From Marchantia polymorpha subsp. ruderalis (lineage: Eukaryota > Streptophyta > Marchantiopsida > Marchantiales > Marchantiaceae): 64,000 nt of DNA. Shown here in pieces: positions 51,152 through 61,739 of this stretch (the first letter of the stretch is position 1; every line of letters begins with the position of its first letter). The notes under the pieces are model-generated. The model was not told the origin of the DNA. It saw only the letters and a list, made by a program, of their open reading frames with translations, and searched no databases. The position numbers and the translations under genes were made by a program. Where the stretch lies: contig AP031354.1 in the NCBI GenBank assembly GCA_037833965.1, positions 2,086,001-2,150,000 on the forward strand, written 5' to 3'.

Positions 51152-51230
51152 TCCACCCATGCCCATGGACTTTGGATGGCCTTGGAAACAATATTATTGT
51201 TCATGGATGGGCATGGGTGGGTATTGTTTC
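51152..51230. repeat. Nested inverted repeats at the left end of the hAT element
   Basis: ccacccatgcccat near 51152 pairs with atgggcatgggtgg near 51204, and ggaaacaat near 51183 pairs with attgtttcc near 51222. The same ccatgccc/gggcatgg words return near 59680. Clustered short subterminal motifs of this kind are the usual transposase-binding sites of hAT elements. Confidence 0.7.
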
Positions 51231-51330
51231 CAATTGTATGGATAGCATAGCTTCCAAATGGGTACGGAACCAATGCTCTTCAGTAATGCTTGAAACCTGA
51301 ACCCTAAACTGTATGTTCGTCATGTAATAG

Positions 51331-51580
51331 TTGTCTCGTGTGTGTTCAACGCATTGGCGTGAACTCACGGAGTGCAAATTGCGTAAAATAGATCATTCCA
51401 TTTTTTACCATAGAATAATTGTGAATCTGCCGGACATCGATTCTGGAAATTTTACATGTGACTGTGTTATTGAGATGATGGCATCTAGCTCTAGTTCGCT
51501 AAATGCGCAAGTGATGGAAAAGGAACTAAAGAAGACATCGCCGAATGACGCCGATCGTGTATTTTTGTTATGCTGGTTTA
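51331..51580 (+). pseudogene. hAT transposase, N-terminal fragment
   Basis: The frame includes MASSSSSLNAQVMEKELKK and breaks off at LLCWF, exactly where the copia LTR begins. Continuation is found beyond the other LTR at 57165. The segment precedes the BED zinc finger that lies on the far side. Confidence 0.65.
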
Positions 51581-51876
51581 TGTTACAATCCTGAGAGCAC
51601 TCACATCAAGAGAGAGAGACATCCACTCAAGTAGATAAGAAAGAATAAAGAAGACTTGGCTACTCCTCTTTACTTATACTCAAAAATTTGGGTTGGTACA
51701 AGTAACTTAACCATGGTTACAAGTTTTAACCTTGGTTACATCTTATCCTGATTAGTAGATGCATGCATCTGTTGCCACCTACTCACCTACCATAGTGCAT
51801 GCATCTGCACTTACTCTAGTTTTGTCCTAACTAGAGTTACGCTAACATTAGCTAAGAGCTTGGAGATATATTAACA
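51581..51876 (-). repeat. 3' LTR of the copia element (left copy)
   Basis: 296 bp, beginning tgttacaatcctgagagcac and ending gagatatattaaca. It is about 95-96% identical to 56870-57164. It contains twin gcatgcatctg words (near 51761 and 51798) that also occur in the other LTR. Confidence 0.93.
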
Positions 51877-51893
51877 CTTGCCCTCAAGCTCAA
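51877..51893 (-). other. Polypurine tract of the copia element
   Basis: On the minus strand the bases just inside the 3' LTR read CTTGAGGGCAAG, a typical purine-rich plus-strand primer for copia elements. Confidence 0.65.
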
Positions 51894-53460
51894 GTCTATA
51901 TCATGCACTCTTAACTCAAATTGAAACTGCTCAAACTGATCCCTAGGTAGTGCCTTAGTAAAGATATCTGCTATCTAATCTGAAGTAGAAACATATAGAA
52001 GATCTATGCTTCCATCTAGTACCTTCTCCCTGATGAAGTGATAACGCACCTCAATGTGCTTTGTCCTAGCATGAAAGACTGGATTATTTGCTAGGTGAAT
52101 ATTACTTATATTTTTTAGAATACAATGAAACAGGAGAGCTATGCATACTAAGACCAAGCTCCTCAAGTAGAACTCGTAGCCATACACATTCACAAGTTGC
52201 AATTGTTGCTCCCCTATACTCTGCTTCCATTGATGAAAGCGCCACCGTCGGTTGTTTCTTTGACGCCCAATTGATTGCTGCACTCCCAAGGTTGAATGCA
52301 TACCCTGATGTAGATCGTCAATCTTGTACTCTTCCTGCACAATCTGCATCCGTAAACCCATGTAGACGTATCTTGCCAAACGCCTTGTAGTACAAGTCAA
52401 ACTAAATAGTGAACTTCACATACCTTAAAATTCTCCTTGCTGCATCCAAGTGAGGCTTCGATCAGGTCGTGTAAGAGTAAGATAGATCAAACTCCCAACC
52501 ATATATCGATACATATTCGGATAAGCAATAAGTTCTCCTTCATCTGCTCTAAATTTACAATTCTGTTCCAATGGTGTGGAGACAGGCTTGCATGCCGTCA
52601 TGCCAAATGCTGCAAGCTTCTCTAGAGCATACTGTCGTTGTAGAAGCCAAGTCCCATCTTCTCATGTGATGAACTCAACGCCAAGGAAGTACCTAAGCAA
52701 CCCTAAGTCCTTCATTTCAAACTCAGATTGGAGTTGAGTTTTGATCTTGCTAATCAACTTCTCACAACTTCCCGTGAGGATCAAATCATCCACATAGATG
52801 AGAACTATAATAATGTGCTTTTCTGTCCTCAAGGTATACAAAGAAGAATCTGAATGAAAAATCTGAATTCCAATTTCTATGAGGAATGAACTAATCCTAT
52901 CATACCAAGCTCTAGGGCCTTGTTTGAGTCCATACAAGGCTTTACTTAACTTACAAACCCTGTGAGGATATTGAGGACTCTCATATCCAAGTGGCTACAT
53001 TATATACACCTCCTCTTGCAGGTCGTCATTCAAAAATGCATTTTTAACATCCATTTGATGTAACTGCCATTAATTTGATGTAGCCATTGCAATAAGCGTG
53101 CGAATAGTGGCCATCTTAGCCACAGGATTAAAGGTCTTCTCATAATCAAGACCATATTGTTGTGCAAATTCTTTGGCTACCAACCTAGCCTTGTAGCGGG
53201 CAACTGTTCCATCAGCATTTCCTTTGATTTCATAAACCCACTTACAACCAATAGCGTACTTCCCTTCAGGAAGATCAACAAGTTCCCAAGTCTGTTGGGT
53301 TGTTAGAGCGCCTAGCTCTTCTTCCATGGCATGTACCCATTCAGGTTGCCAAATAGCCTCATCTATAGTACTAGGTTTGAAGTCATAGAGGACCACATAT
53401 GCATGATGTACAACGAGTAGACCCTCATGCATAAGGCGCTTAACATGATACTTAGCTCTG
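51880..53460 (-). pseudogene. copia reverse transcriptase and RNase H, disrupted
   Basis: 53432-53070 gives the RT opening: [41 protein letters not shown], then [20 protein letters not shown]. 52937-52662 gives MYGLKQGPRAWYDR and the catalytic YVDD at 52796-52785, then MKDLGLLRYFLGVEF. A stop and frameshift near 52980 separate the blocks. RNase H remnants follow to about 51980, ending in KHIEVRYHFIREKV. Key RT residues survive but the frame does not. Confidence 0.88.
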
Positions 53461-53734
53461 TCGGAACGTCAAAGATGTGTTGAATCAGAATGCTCGGAGG
53501 TAGAGCTCAACACTGAATCACTTGTTGGTTGAGGACTCTTTGGCTGCATGAGTGGATGGAGATCTGTGGATAGAATTACAGTAGAAGATCTTGATGGAGT
53601 CGTAGGTGGTGATGTAGACCGATCTGCTGGCCTTGAATCTCCACCTGGTGTAGATGAGCGATTCTCTTGTGGGACAGAAATTGGAAGATGTGGTATGCCA
53701 TAAGATTCTGGTGGTGGGAACTATGAATCAAGCT

Positions 53735-53908
53735 TATCAAATTTAGATGTAGTAGATTAGCAGATCCCAATTGCAGGTAAATACCTTCCTTCTTACTCAC
53801 GAATATTTCCCTTCCGGAAGGTAAATCTACGCAATCCTGCATGTGGCTAGCAATTTTCACTCTCCTATCTCCAGATATGAGAAGCGTACTAGCACGAAGC
53901 ACGAACAT
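53735..53908 (-). other. Extra segment inside the copia linker, matching CobB-BtuF intron 1
   Basis: The block 53759-53889 matches 45667-45797 with about four mismatches in 131. It is bracketed by direct repeats of about 25 bases: ggtgggaactatgaatcaag near 53713 and gatgggaactaggaatcaag near 53912. Removing the block plus one repeat restores normal spacing between integrase and RT. It therefore looks like an insertion or captured host fragment, not part of the ancestral element. Confidence 0.8.
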
Positions 53909-54134
53909 GGTGATGGGAACTAGGAATCAAGCTCACCACATCTCTACTCACAAAAAATTTCTTGATTGAGAGATTAAAACATCTATATCACTGCGAATCA
54001 GAAGCATAACCCAAGAATATACACTTCTCCGCTTTAGGATCCAAATTCTTTCGCCTCTCATAAGGTACATGTACATAGCAAATCGAACCAAAGACTTCCA
54101 GGAAAGAGAAGTCTGGTTTTATTCATGTGAAGGC

Positions 54135-54790
54135 CTACTCTGGTGTTTTATCATGTACTGCTACAGTAGGGGTTCTATTCATAGGATAGATAGCATATGC
54201 GACAGCTTCTGCCCAATAACAGTTGGGCATGTGTTTCTCATTTAGCATGGCTCTTGCCACCTCTGCAATGTGGCGATTCTTCCTCTCTGCTTCACCATTC
54301 TGTTGAGGAGTATAGGGACATGTTACTTGCCTCTTGATACCTTGGTCTCTCAGAAATGTGTCGAATTCTTCTGAGAAGTATTCTCCTCCACCATCGGATC
54401 GAAGCTTGAAGATGTATTTCCCTGTTTGTTTCTCCGCCTGATTCTTGAAGTCCTTGAACGCTTTCAAGGCATCTGATTTGACCTTGAGAAAGTACATCCA
54501 TGTTTTCCTGAAGAATTCATCAATAAAGGACACAAAGTACAGGCACCCACCAAGACTAAGAGTTGAAGAAGTCCATAGATCTGTTTGGATGAGTTCTAAG
54601 ACCTTGAATGCTCTTGTCCTTGTATTGCTGAATGATTGTCTAGATTGTTTGCCAAATTGTCATGCTGCACATACTCTGGGAGGACTATGCTCACTAAAAC
54701 GTGGTAAACCTCTAACAAGATCAGAAAGGGGTAAATCTTTCAATCTCTGGAAGTTCATGTGGCATACTCTCTTAAGCCACACTTTTTATT
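54135..54790 (-). pseudogene. copia integrase, disrupted
   Basis: 54533-54135 encodes SFIDEFFRKTWMYFLK, RSDGGGEY (second catalytic Asp), CPYTPQQNGEAERKNRH (third catalytic Glu) and AVAYAIYPMNRTP. Upstream, in other frames to 54790, are HMNFQRLKDLP and LELIQTDLW (first catalytic Asp). Frameshifts separate the N-terminal zinc-binding part from the core. Confidence 0.88.
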
Positions 54791-56190
54791 CTGAGATTTT
54801 TGAACTCTGTTGTCCATACATAGCATTTTGTGTTTCAGGTATTGTTGCATTGAGCCTGAACATTCTTCCTACTTTGGTGCCTTGTGCAACTATCTCCATA
54901 TTACGATTCATATCTTCTATGAAGCATCCCGCTTTATTAAACCTTACTTGAAGGTCTTGTTCTACCATCTCTCCAACAGAAATGAGATTCTTCTTGATAC
55001 CAGGTACACACAACACATCTTTGATCGTTTGAACAAAATCAGGTTGTACTTGTACATGAATTTTACCCATGTGTGTGATCGAATGAGATGTGTCATCTCT
55101 TGTGATGACGATCCCTGATTGCTTAACAGGTTCCATGTTGGTGAACCATTCCTTGTGTGCTGTCATGTGGTTGGATCCTCCAGAATCGATGGACCACTCT
55201 TCTTCTGTCGATGCGGTACTCATGCTGCCCATGACATGACTCATGAAGAAGAGATGGTTTGAACGCTGTGGCTGCTCTGTTGTAACATATTTGGTATGTG
55301 ATAATACTCCACTCTTGATATCATTCTGCTTCTTAAAACAGTCCCTTGCAATGTGGCCTCTTATGCCACAATAGTTGCATTCTATTTGAGAATCTCCACG
55401 ACCTTGGAAGCCTCCTCTCTCACGAGAGCTTCCTCTACCATGAGCATTACCTTGCTGTTGCTCTTGTTGTGGCTGCGTTGTATTGTTTGTTGAAGGTGAT
55501 TGACCTCTCCCTTGCTGGCCAAAACGTCTGCTGTTGTAGCCTCCTCTAGAGAATCTACCTCGTACCCTACCTCTTCCTGCATAGAGTACATGTTTTGTTT
55601 TGCTAGAGGATAAAGTAGTTGCCAATTTTGATTCCTCATTCACAAGTAATGGAATGAGTTTCTGGAACGTGGAGAATGTGGGCAACACAGATATGGATGT
55701 TTCAAACTAACTATGCTCAGTTCCAAGTCCAATTAGCATGGTTAAGGCAAGGTCATCTTCACTTACCTTTTCATTTATGCTACTAAGCTGTTCTACCAAT
55801 CCTCTAATATGCAAAATGTAATCATTAATACTCAAGGACCCCTTCTTGACTTGCAATAGTTGTTTCTTTGATTGTAATCTATGAGCATTGTTGGCAGATT
55901 CATACACCTTTGCTAAACTATCCCATGCTTGTTTGGGTATATCTGCGGATTGAATGTGACCTAGATTAGCAGACGTAACAGAGATAGAGATACAATGGAA
56001 TGATTGGTTGGCTCTTCTATTCTAGGATTTCTGCTCGCTAAAGGTATCAAGTTTTGGTGGATCGACATCAGGCTCTGGTTCGTCTCCTGTGACTATATTC
56101 CAGAGATCTTGGCTCATGAGATTTTGTTTGACTCTAAACTTCCAGATAGGGTTGTTGTTTGCATCTAATTTTTTCCAGCGATTAGGGATA
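54786..56190 (-). pseudogene. copia gag and protease, disrupted
   Basis: The gag N-terminus (about 56190-56040) reads PIWKFRVKQNLMSQDLWN. A stop near 56030 interrupts it. 55907-55707 holds the capsid core (YILHIRGLVEQLSSINEK). The 300-residue frame 55688-54786 carries an Arg/Gly-rich RNA-binding stretch, the zinc knuckle CNYCGIRGHIARDC (about 55380-55340) and the protease site WSIDSGGSNHMTA, where DSGG replaces the usual DSGA/S. TIKDVLCVPGIKKNLISVG follows. A TGA-type break separates the 55907 and 55688 frames. Confidence 0.85.
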
Positions 56191-56857
56191 AGGATTTGGA
56201 TAACGACGTGGATTCTGTCATCTTTTAGCGTACAACGAATAGATACACGAAATCTTAGAAGAGATATATATGATTTGATAACAGATTACAGAAGATGCTA
56301 GTCTCTAGTACTAATACAATATGAAGATAGTGCACATCCACTCACGTCCATATTCCACAACGAGCAAAAGAATTGGAACTCGACTATTCATGACCTTATT
56401 CATGAAATTTACTCTGAAACTATATACTAAGAAATGTCGAAGACTTTGACGCCATATCAGTCGAAGATTGATTTGAAACACTAGTGCTTGCAAAATATTG
56501 GTGTATCATGGATACCTTGATTCATCTGAACCTTTGATGTCTTGCTTCAATTTGTTCTTGATCGCAAATGCGTTACGGCGATGAGAAAACCGTCAAAACG
56601 GAGGCCTAAACAACTTCAAAAGCCAAATTTGAGGTGACAAAAAAACCTTTGGTTATATTTTCTTCACCCCTAGTCGCGAATCACCACGCCAAATTTCAGT
56701 CGATTCGCTTTCGGTCGGCGTTCTTCACTTGCCGACTGTCGCGCTTGCTGCAGCGCTTCCTTCTCGACGAACTTTGCTTTGCCATTCGATTCTGCTCCTT
56801 TTCTCCTCCACGCACCGCCTTGTGAGTCTTGAAGAACCTACTGTCACTCTCCTCAAT

Positions 56858-56869
56858 GCTCTGATACCA
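56858..56869 (-). other. Primer-binding site of the copia element
   Basis: Directly inside the 5' LTR the minus strand reads TGGTATCAGAGC, the complement of the 3' end of plant initiator tRNA-Met, the standard copia primer. Confidence 0.93.
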
Positions 56870-57164
56870 TGTTACAATCATGAAAGCACTCACATCAAGA
56901 GAGAGAGACATCCACTCAAGTAGATAAGAGAGAATAAAGAAGACTTGGCTCCTCCTCTTTACTTATACTCAAAAATTTGGGTTGGTACAAGTAACTTAAC
57001 CATGGTCACAAGTTTTAACCTTGGTTACATTTTATGCTGATTAGTAGGTGCATGCATCTGTTGCCAGCTACTCACCTACCATAGTGCATGCATCTGCACT
57101 TACTCTAGTTTTTCCTAACTAGAGTTAAACTAACCTTAGCTAAGAGCTTGGAGATATATTAACA
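56870..57164 (-). repeat. 5' LTR of the copia element (right copy)
   Basis: 295 bp, beginning tgttacaatcatgaaagcac and ending gagatatattaaca in plus orientation. Differences from the left LTR include one single-base indel and about twelve substitutions. Transcription of the element would start here, on the minus strand. Confidence 0.93.
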
Positions 57165-59100
57165 GTTTGAACTTTGCTCTTTGGAAAAACTTTGGCATCG
57201 TGTAGCAACATGGCAAGAATTGCGAGTACGCAACGTGCCCCACCTGCAAGAAAGTATACACGTTAAAAAAACCACAGGTACCAACATCATGAGTAATCAT
57301 AAGTGTTTTCAAGAAGAAAGATCAGATAGTGGAGCAATGAAGTTATTTGCAACAAAGAGCATCCCCACCACACATGACAAGAAGAAGATGACGCTTGCGG
57401 CTGCTAACTTCTGCGCTGTTGATCTCCGACCATTTGAATCGATAGCCAGAAAGGGTTTGAAAGGGCTTGTTCAAACAGCTTTGGACATCGGTGTTGCAAG
57501 CAATAAGTGGTTCATGGTTGATGATTTGCTTTGTCAACCAGTTATATATATACTCAGCCAGATGCAATATAGAGACTTGCGCGATAAAGGGACGAACTAT
57601 AGTGGCAAATCGTCTTCAAGAACACATTGATATTGACGTATTCATGGCAAGCACACTTGATTTATGGACGGACATGTGCAAGAAGGTAGCTTACATATCT
57701 GTCACGGCGCATTACATCGACGAAAAGTTTGCTCAAACATTGCATGATATGCCTATTCGCGATGAGAGCCACATCGCTGTTATGATTTTAGACGAATTCA
57801 AGGAAGCTTTAGACATCTTTGGTATCAAGGATTTGGTGTTCGGAAAAACCACTGTTGTGGCGGATTGTAGATCAAACATCATCGTCGATGGCATTTCAAG
57901 CGAGTTTGATTTATTATGGTGCATTGATCATAAAATTGCGAACTGTCTGAACTATGTACTCAACAAGGCTATGAAAAAAATCGATGGTAAGAAGAATAAG
58001 TCTTTTTACCTATACCTTGATGAGCCCAACATGAAAGCTCTATATGCTCTTGTTGACGCCTGTAAGAGTTTGGTGGTATACTTCAAAAAGTCAAATCTTC
58101 AATCAAAGTTGTCAAAGACGCTGAAACAAGAGAATGCAACCAGATGGAACTCGCTATATCATTGCCTACTTAGTGTTTCTGAAATGCTAAATGAGGTGAG
58201 AGATCTACTAAAACAGAAGGATGCATTGAGGAAAGTTGCTTCAATCTCAGAGACCTTTTTGAAACAATTAATTGACTTGTTGGCATCATTTTAGAAGGCA
58301 ACTCTGGATTTCAAACAATTCAAAGAGCCGACACTACACAAGGTTGTATTTTGGCAATTTCAACTGTTGAAGCATCTAAAACCTATTATCAACGATGTGA
58401 TTGATGATCAGGACGAGCAAAGACTCCTCTTCGATCATAGCTTGTAAGTGCCTCTTGACAACACTAGTGCAGGAGAAGATGGAGCTCTTGACGTGCTCCA
58501 TGTCGTAGCAACACTTCTGGATACCCTCATGAAGAATCGTATGCGCAAGATGGAGGTCCTTGACGCTTTAGTTATCAAGGCGAAAGCAAAATTGAGGACG
58601 CTTATGCGCTCGATTGGCACAGGGGAGGTTTTGGCAAATTTGGATCATGAAAAAGAGGATGCCCTGGCCTTACCACAAAAGAAGTGATGTATTGATGACA
58701 GAACGTGTATGTACGATGAGTTTGAGAAAGAATTATAAGAGATTCAAGACAATGAAGCTGAAACTCTTATTGTAAGCAACCTTGACGCTCGTATTGAGCT
58801 TGAGCTCAGCACGTATGAGACATATAAGGTCACTGATCTCAAAAATTTAATTCAACTCAGCATTGCCTGTGAATCGAGATACCATTGCTAAGTTCAATAT
58901 TCTTTTGTGGTGGAAGTTGAAAGGAGACTCCACATTCCTAATCATGTCGCACGTAGCGCGTTCGGTTTTGTGCATCTCTGCAACCAGCTCCAAATCGGAG
59001 TCAAACTTCTCGGATGCAGGAAATACGCTAACCAAGAAGCGCTCGGGGCTAAAGCCAACGACACTAAACGACCTTTTGTTTGTCTGATCCAACCAAGACT
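57165..59100 (+). pseudogene. hAT transposase, BED finger to C-terminal dimerisation domain
   Basis: Immediately right of the LTR a BED-type zinc finger can be read (WKNFGIV, GKNCEYATCPTCKKVY, then NHKCF in a shifted frame), with stops. 57467-58294 is a 275-residue frame of the catalytic core: MASTLDLWTDMCKKVAYISV, TAHYID, VADCRSN, WCIDHKIANCLN and ATRWNSLYH. 58448-58687 continues it. 58863-59087 carries the hAT C-terminal signature ESNFSDAGNTLTKKRSGLKP. Frameshifts and stops lie between these blocks, so the transposase is dead even without the copia insertion. Confidence 0.85.
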
Positions 59101-61369
59101 TGGTGTAGGTGCCATCTACACCAAAAGGTATTTTGAGTTTTGTGTTAGCACAAGAGATTTAATGTAAGCCTTATCATGAAGTGACCATGTCACAATTTAT
59201 GATGGAATTTGATTTAAATGTTCGAGCATTGACATGTTTGCCATCAAGGTTTTAGATCTAAAACATCAGTTTGGATCCACAATAGTAAATAAATATGTAT
59301 TTTTTGTGAGTCCTTGTGATATCCGCATAGTATTCTCCATATGGATGATTCAAAATTGTGCATCCTCGTTGTGACGTGTGGTATCATGCGTGAAATTTTA
59401 ACTTTTGAAGTCAATGAGCAAGATGATGATCTCCACACGTAAGAAGTTTCCTCGCTTGATCAAGTATCAAAGGAATTGCTCACTCTAATGTCAACGTGCA
59501 AATTTATCGTGCATGGTTGGATGTCTACTGGGTGTAGTATGGAGATGATCATGTGTATGACTTGCAATTAGTGGAATTCACGACGTGGTGGAAGTAGATG
59601 ATATTAAACTGAGGTTTGTATGAGCAATGCCCATACTTCTTCCTAGGTGGGTAATACATGAGCGCAATTTGATTAGAATGGATGGGCATGCGTGGGCACA
59701 AGTCATGCTATGGGTGCGCAAAGGTCACTGCAGATGGTTATGGTCCGGGTATGAATACGAATTTGAAGAAAAATATCAGGCTCTGATATAAACATACTTT
59801 CACAAAATCTTTTCATTCTATACTCAACAAAAACTGTCATTGACATTCAAAAATAGTTTGTAAATTCAAGCTTTTCATTGATGAAATAAATCTTCACACA
59901 AAATCATTTTTAAACTATCTAGAGAGATCTCTATCTTCATTCATACCATAGTCATATTTCAAGCTCTATTCAAATTCATAAATATTTATTTTCAACATTT
60001 CATGACTTTTGTTTGACTTTTTTTTAACTTTCATTGGATCGTCATGAAGTTAATCAAGTCAAACCATGTTAAAATAATTTTTTATGGAGGCATTAATGAT
60101 GACATACTTCAAATTCAATGCTATTGGGTTGACATTGTATACCAACTACACATTTTATATGATGTTGATAAAAAATTATATATATATGAATAAAAGCAAG
60201 TAAAATCAAAACATTAGTTAACACACTATAAATCCATGGATCAAGACAATCACCTCTAAAATTGAAACACAACTTTAGAAGAGAGATACCTAGAATGATT
60301 AACTTTTTCTCTTCCTTGTATAGATCTTACGAACAACTACAAGAAGATAAAATTCATTATGGATTGATGACATGGTACATTATCCTAAAAGCATATGAAT
60401 TGCTGACGTTTTGATTTCAACTAACAAAATTAATTAACACATTCAATAACTACCTAATAAACACATATATTGCTGATATATTGCTATTTACTAATACATT
60501 TACTCTTTAATTATCAAACACTCGGATTGCTAACTTGACAATTCTAGATAATGCACTATGATATAAATATATTTTTTCTTGAATGATCTAAATTTAAGTT
60601 CAAACCAACTAAAAATGATTAAAAATTATATTTTTTTAAAGATGCAACATACTTGTTGCATCAATTCTTGAATTATCAAAAGTGCATAAATTAGAATTTA
60701 ATGTATTTCTAAAATGATTCTTATGATGAATATACTTTTCATTAAATAAAATATATTATTTAAAGATATTTATGAGCTAAAAAATATTTTTTAAATGTAT
60801 TTTTCACCTCAAATTTCTCATGATTAGCTATCACGTATGTGTGAACGGTAAAATCAATATCACATTAAAACATTCATGAAATAGAGATGTAACATGGTTC
60901 ATCATTGGGAAAGAGTGCTACATCCACCAAAGTCACTCTTTACTTTGCTTCAGGTTTCTAACAAAAAGACTCAATATACAGGGAGAACCCTGAAGTATAT
61001 ATCTCGTGTCTAGGCGACCGTCATAGCTATAAATAGCTAAGACATGATGTTACTCCTTAATTGAAGTTAACATCAACAATCTACTCTTTGACTCACGTTA
61101 AGGAACAGTAGCCTCTATAACATACATTATTACTCCGCAAGAAGTGAAAAGAATGTCCCTAATACATGAACACTGTGAACATAAGAGTTAACTATAACTA
61201 AGCCGTAGCGATTACAAGATAGAGTAAATATATAAAGAGATAATTGAAGATACTATGTTGGTATATTTTAACTCTACTCCTCATGCACAGCTTGCATGAT
61301 ATCACGGTGTTGCCAGAAATGTTTAATAGAAATAACTAACGCATTAGTTGGATTAAATTTATTGTCTAT

Positions 61370-61567
61370 CTTGATTAGTTCAATCACCAGAGTGTATCAT
61401 CAAGATTGATCAGCTTAATCATGGAAATTTATCGTCAAGACTAGTTCAACAACCAGAGAATTTCGTCAATCTTGATTAGCTCAATCATAAGAGTTTATCA
61501 TCAAGATAGACTAGCTCAATCATCAAAGTCTATCATACATCTTGACTAACTTAATCATTTTATCAGA
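61370..61567. repeat. Minisatellite, about 5.5 units of 31-35 bp
   Basis: Units begin at 61370, 61405, 61440, 61471, 61506 and 61541. The consensus is roughly cttgattagctcaatcat followed by aagagtttatcatcaag. Unit 3 is shorter (31 bases). Units are diverged by several substitutions each, so the array is not recent. Confidence 0.85.
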
Positions 61568-61625
61568 CCCTCTTGTCTGATAAATACCTGATGTTGTTGT
61601 GCTTCACAGTATTGTAAATAACTTA

Positions 61626-61739
61626 TACCGCTGTTCATCTCAATCATTAATCACATAATGATCAAACTTTTTCACACCTACATACCGCTGCTTATCTCAA
61701 TCATTAAGTACATAATGATCCAAACTCATACACACCTAT
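61626..61739. repeat. Two 57-bp direct copies
   Basis: taccgctgttcatctcaatc at 61626 and taccgctgcttatctcaatc at 61683 continue in parallel through attaa, acataatgatc, aaact and cacacctat/c. It lies close to the minisatellite and shares its catctcaatcat-like core word. Confidence 0.85.

Larger units (their letters stand above)
51581..57164 (-). mobile_element. Ty1/copia LTR retrotransposon, reverse orientation, degenerate
   Basis: Two direct LTRs (TG...CA) bound a 5584-bp element. Target-site bases are gttta on the left and gtttg on the right, a 5-bp duplication with one later mutation. Read on the minus strand the order is primer-binding site, gag, protease, integrase, reverse transcriptase, RNase H, polypurine tract, which is the copia order. 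Stops and frameshifts break the polyprotein in several places, so it is no longer autonomous. The two LTRs differ at about 13 of 296 positions, which points to a moderately old insertion. An extra segment of about 175 bp sits between integrase and RT (listed separately). Confidence 0.93.
51123..59780 (+). mobile_element. Degenerate hAT transposon, split by a nested copia element
   Basis: The left end carries subterminal words acccatgcccaaatccaccc and the hairpin at 51152-51230. The right end carries ggatgggcatgcgtgggcac (about 59681) and gtccgggtatgaatacgaat (about 59745), the inverse in kind of ttccatacccatgcccaaat on the left. Transposase sequence lies at 51331-51580 and 57165-59100. Exact terminal repeats and the 8-bp target duplication could not be fixed, so both borders are approximate. 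Confidence 0.55.

Noticed and set aside
54445-54951. 168-residue plus-strand frame
   Set aside because: It is the antisense shadow of copia integrase and gag-protease sequence, which has clear motifs on the minus strand.
59640-59780. Exact right terminus and target duplication of the second hAT element
   Set aside because: Subterminal words are recognisable but no terminal inverted repeat with a matching 8-bp duplication could be fixed, so only approximate borders are given.
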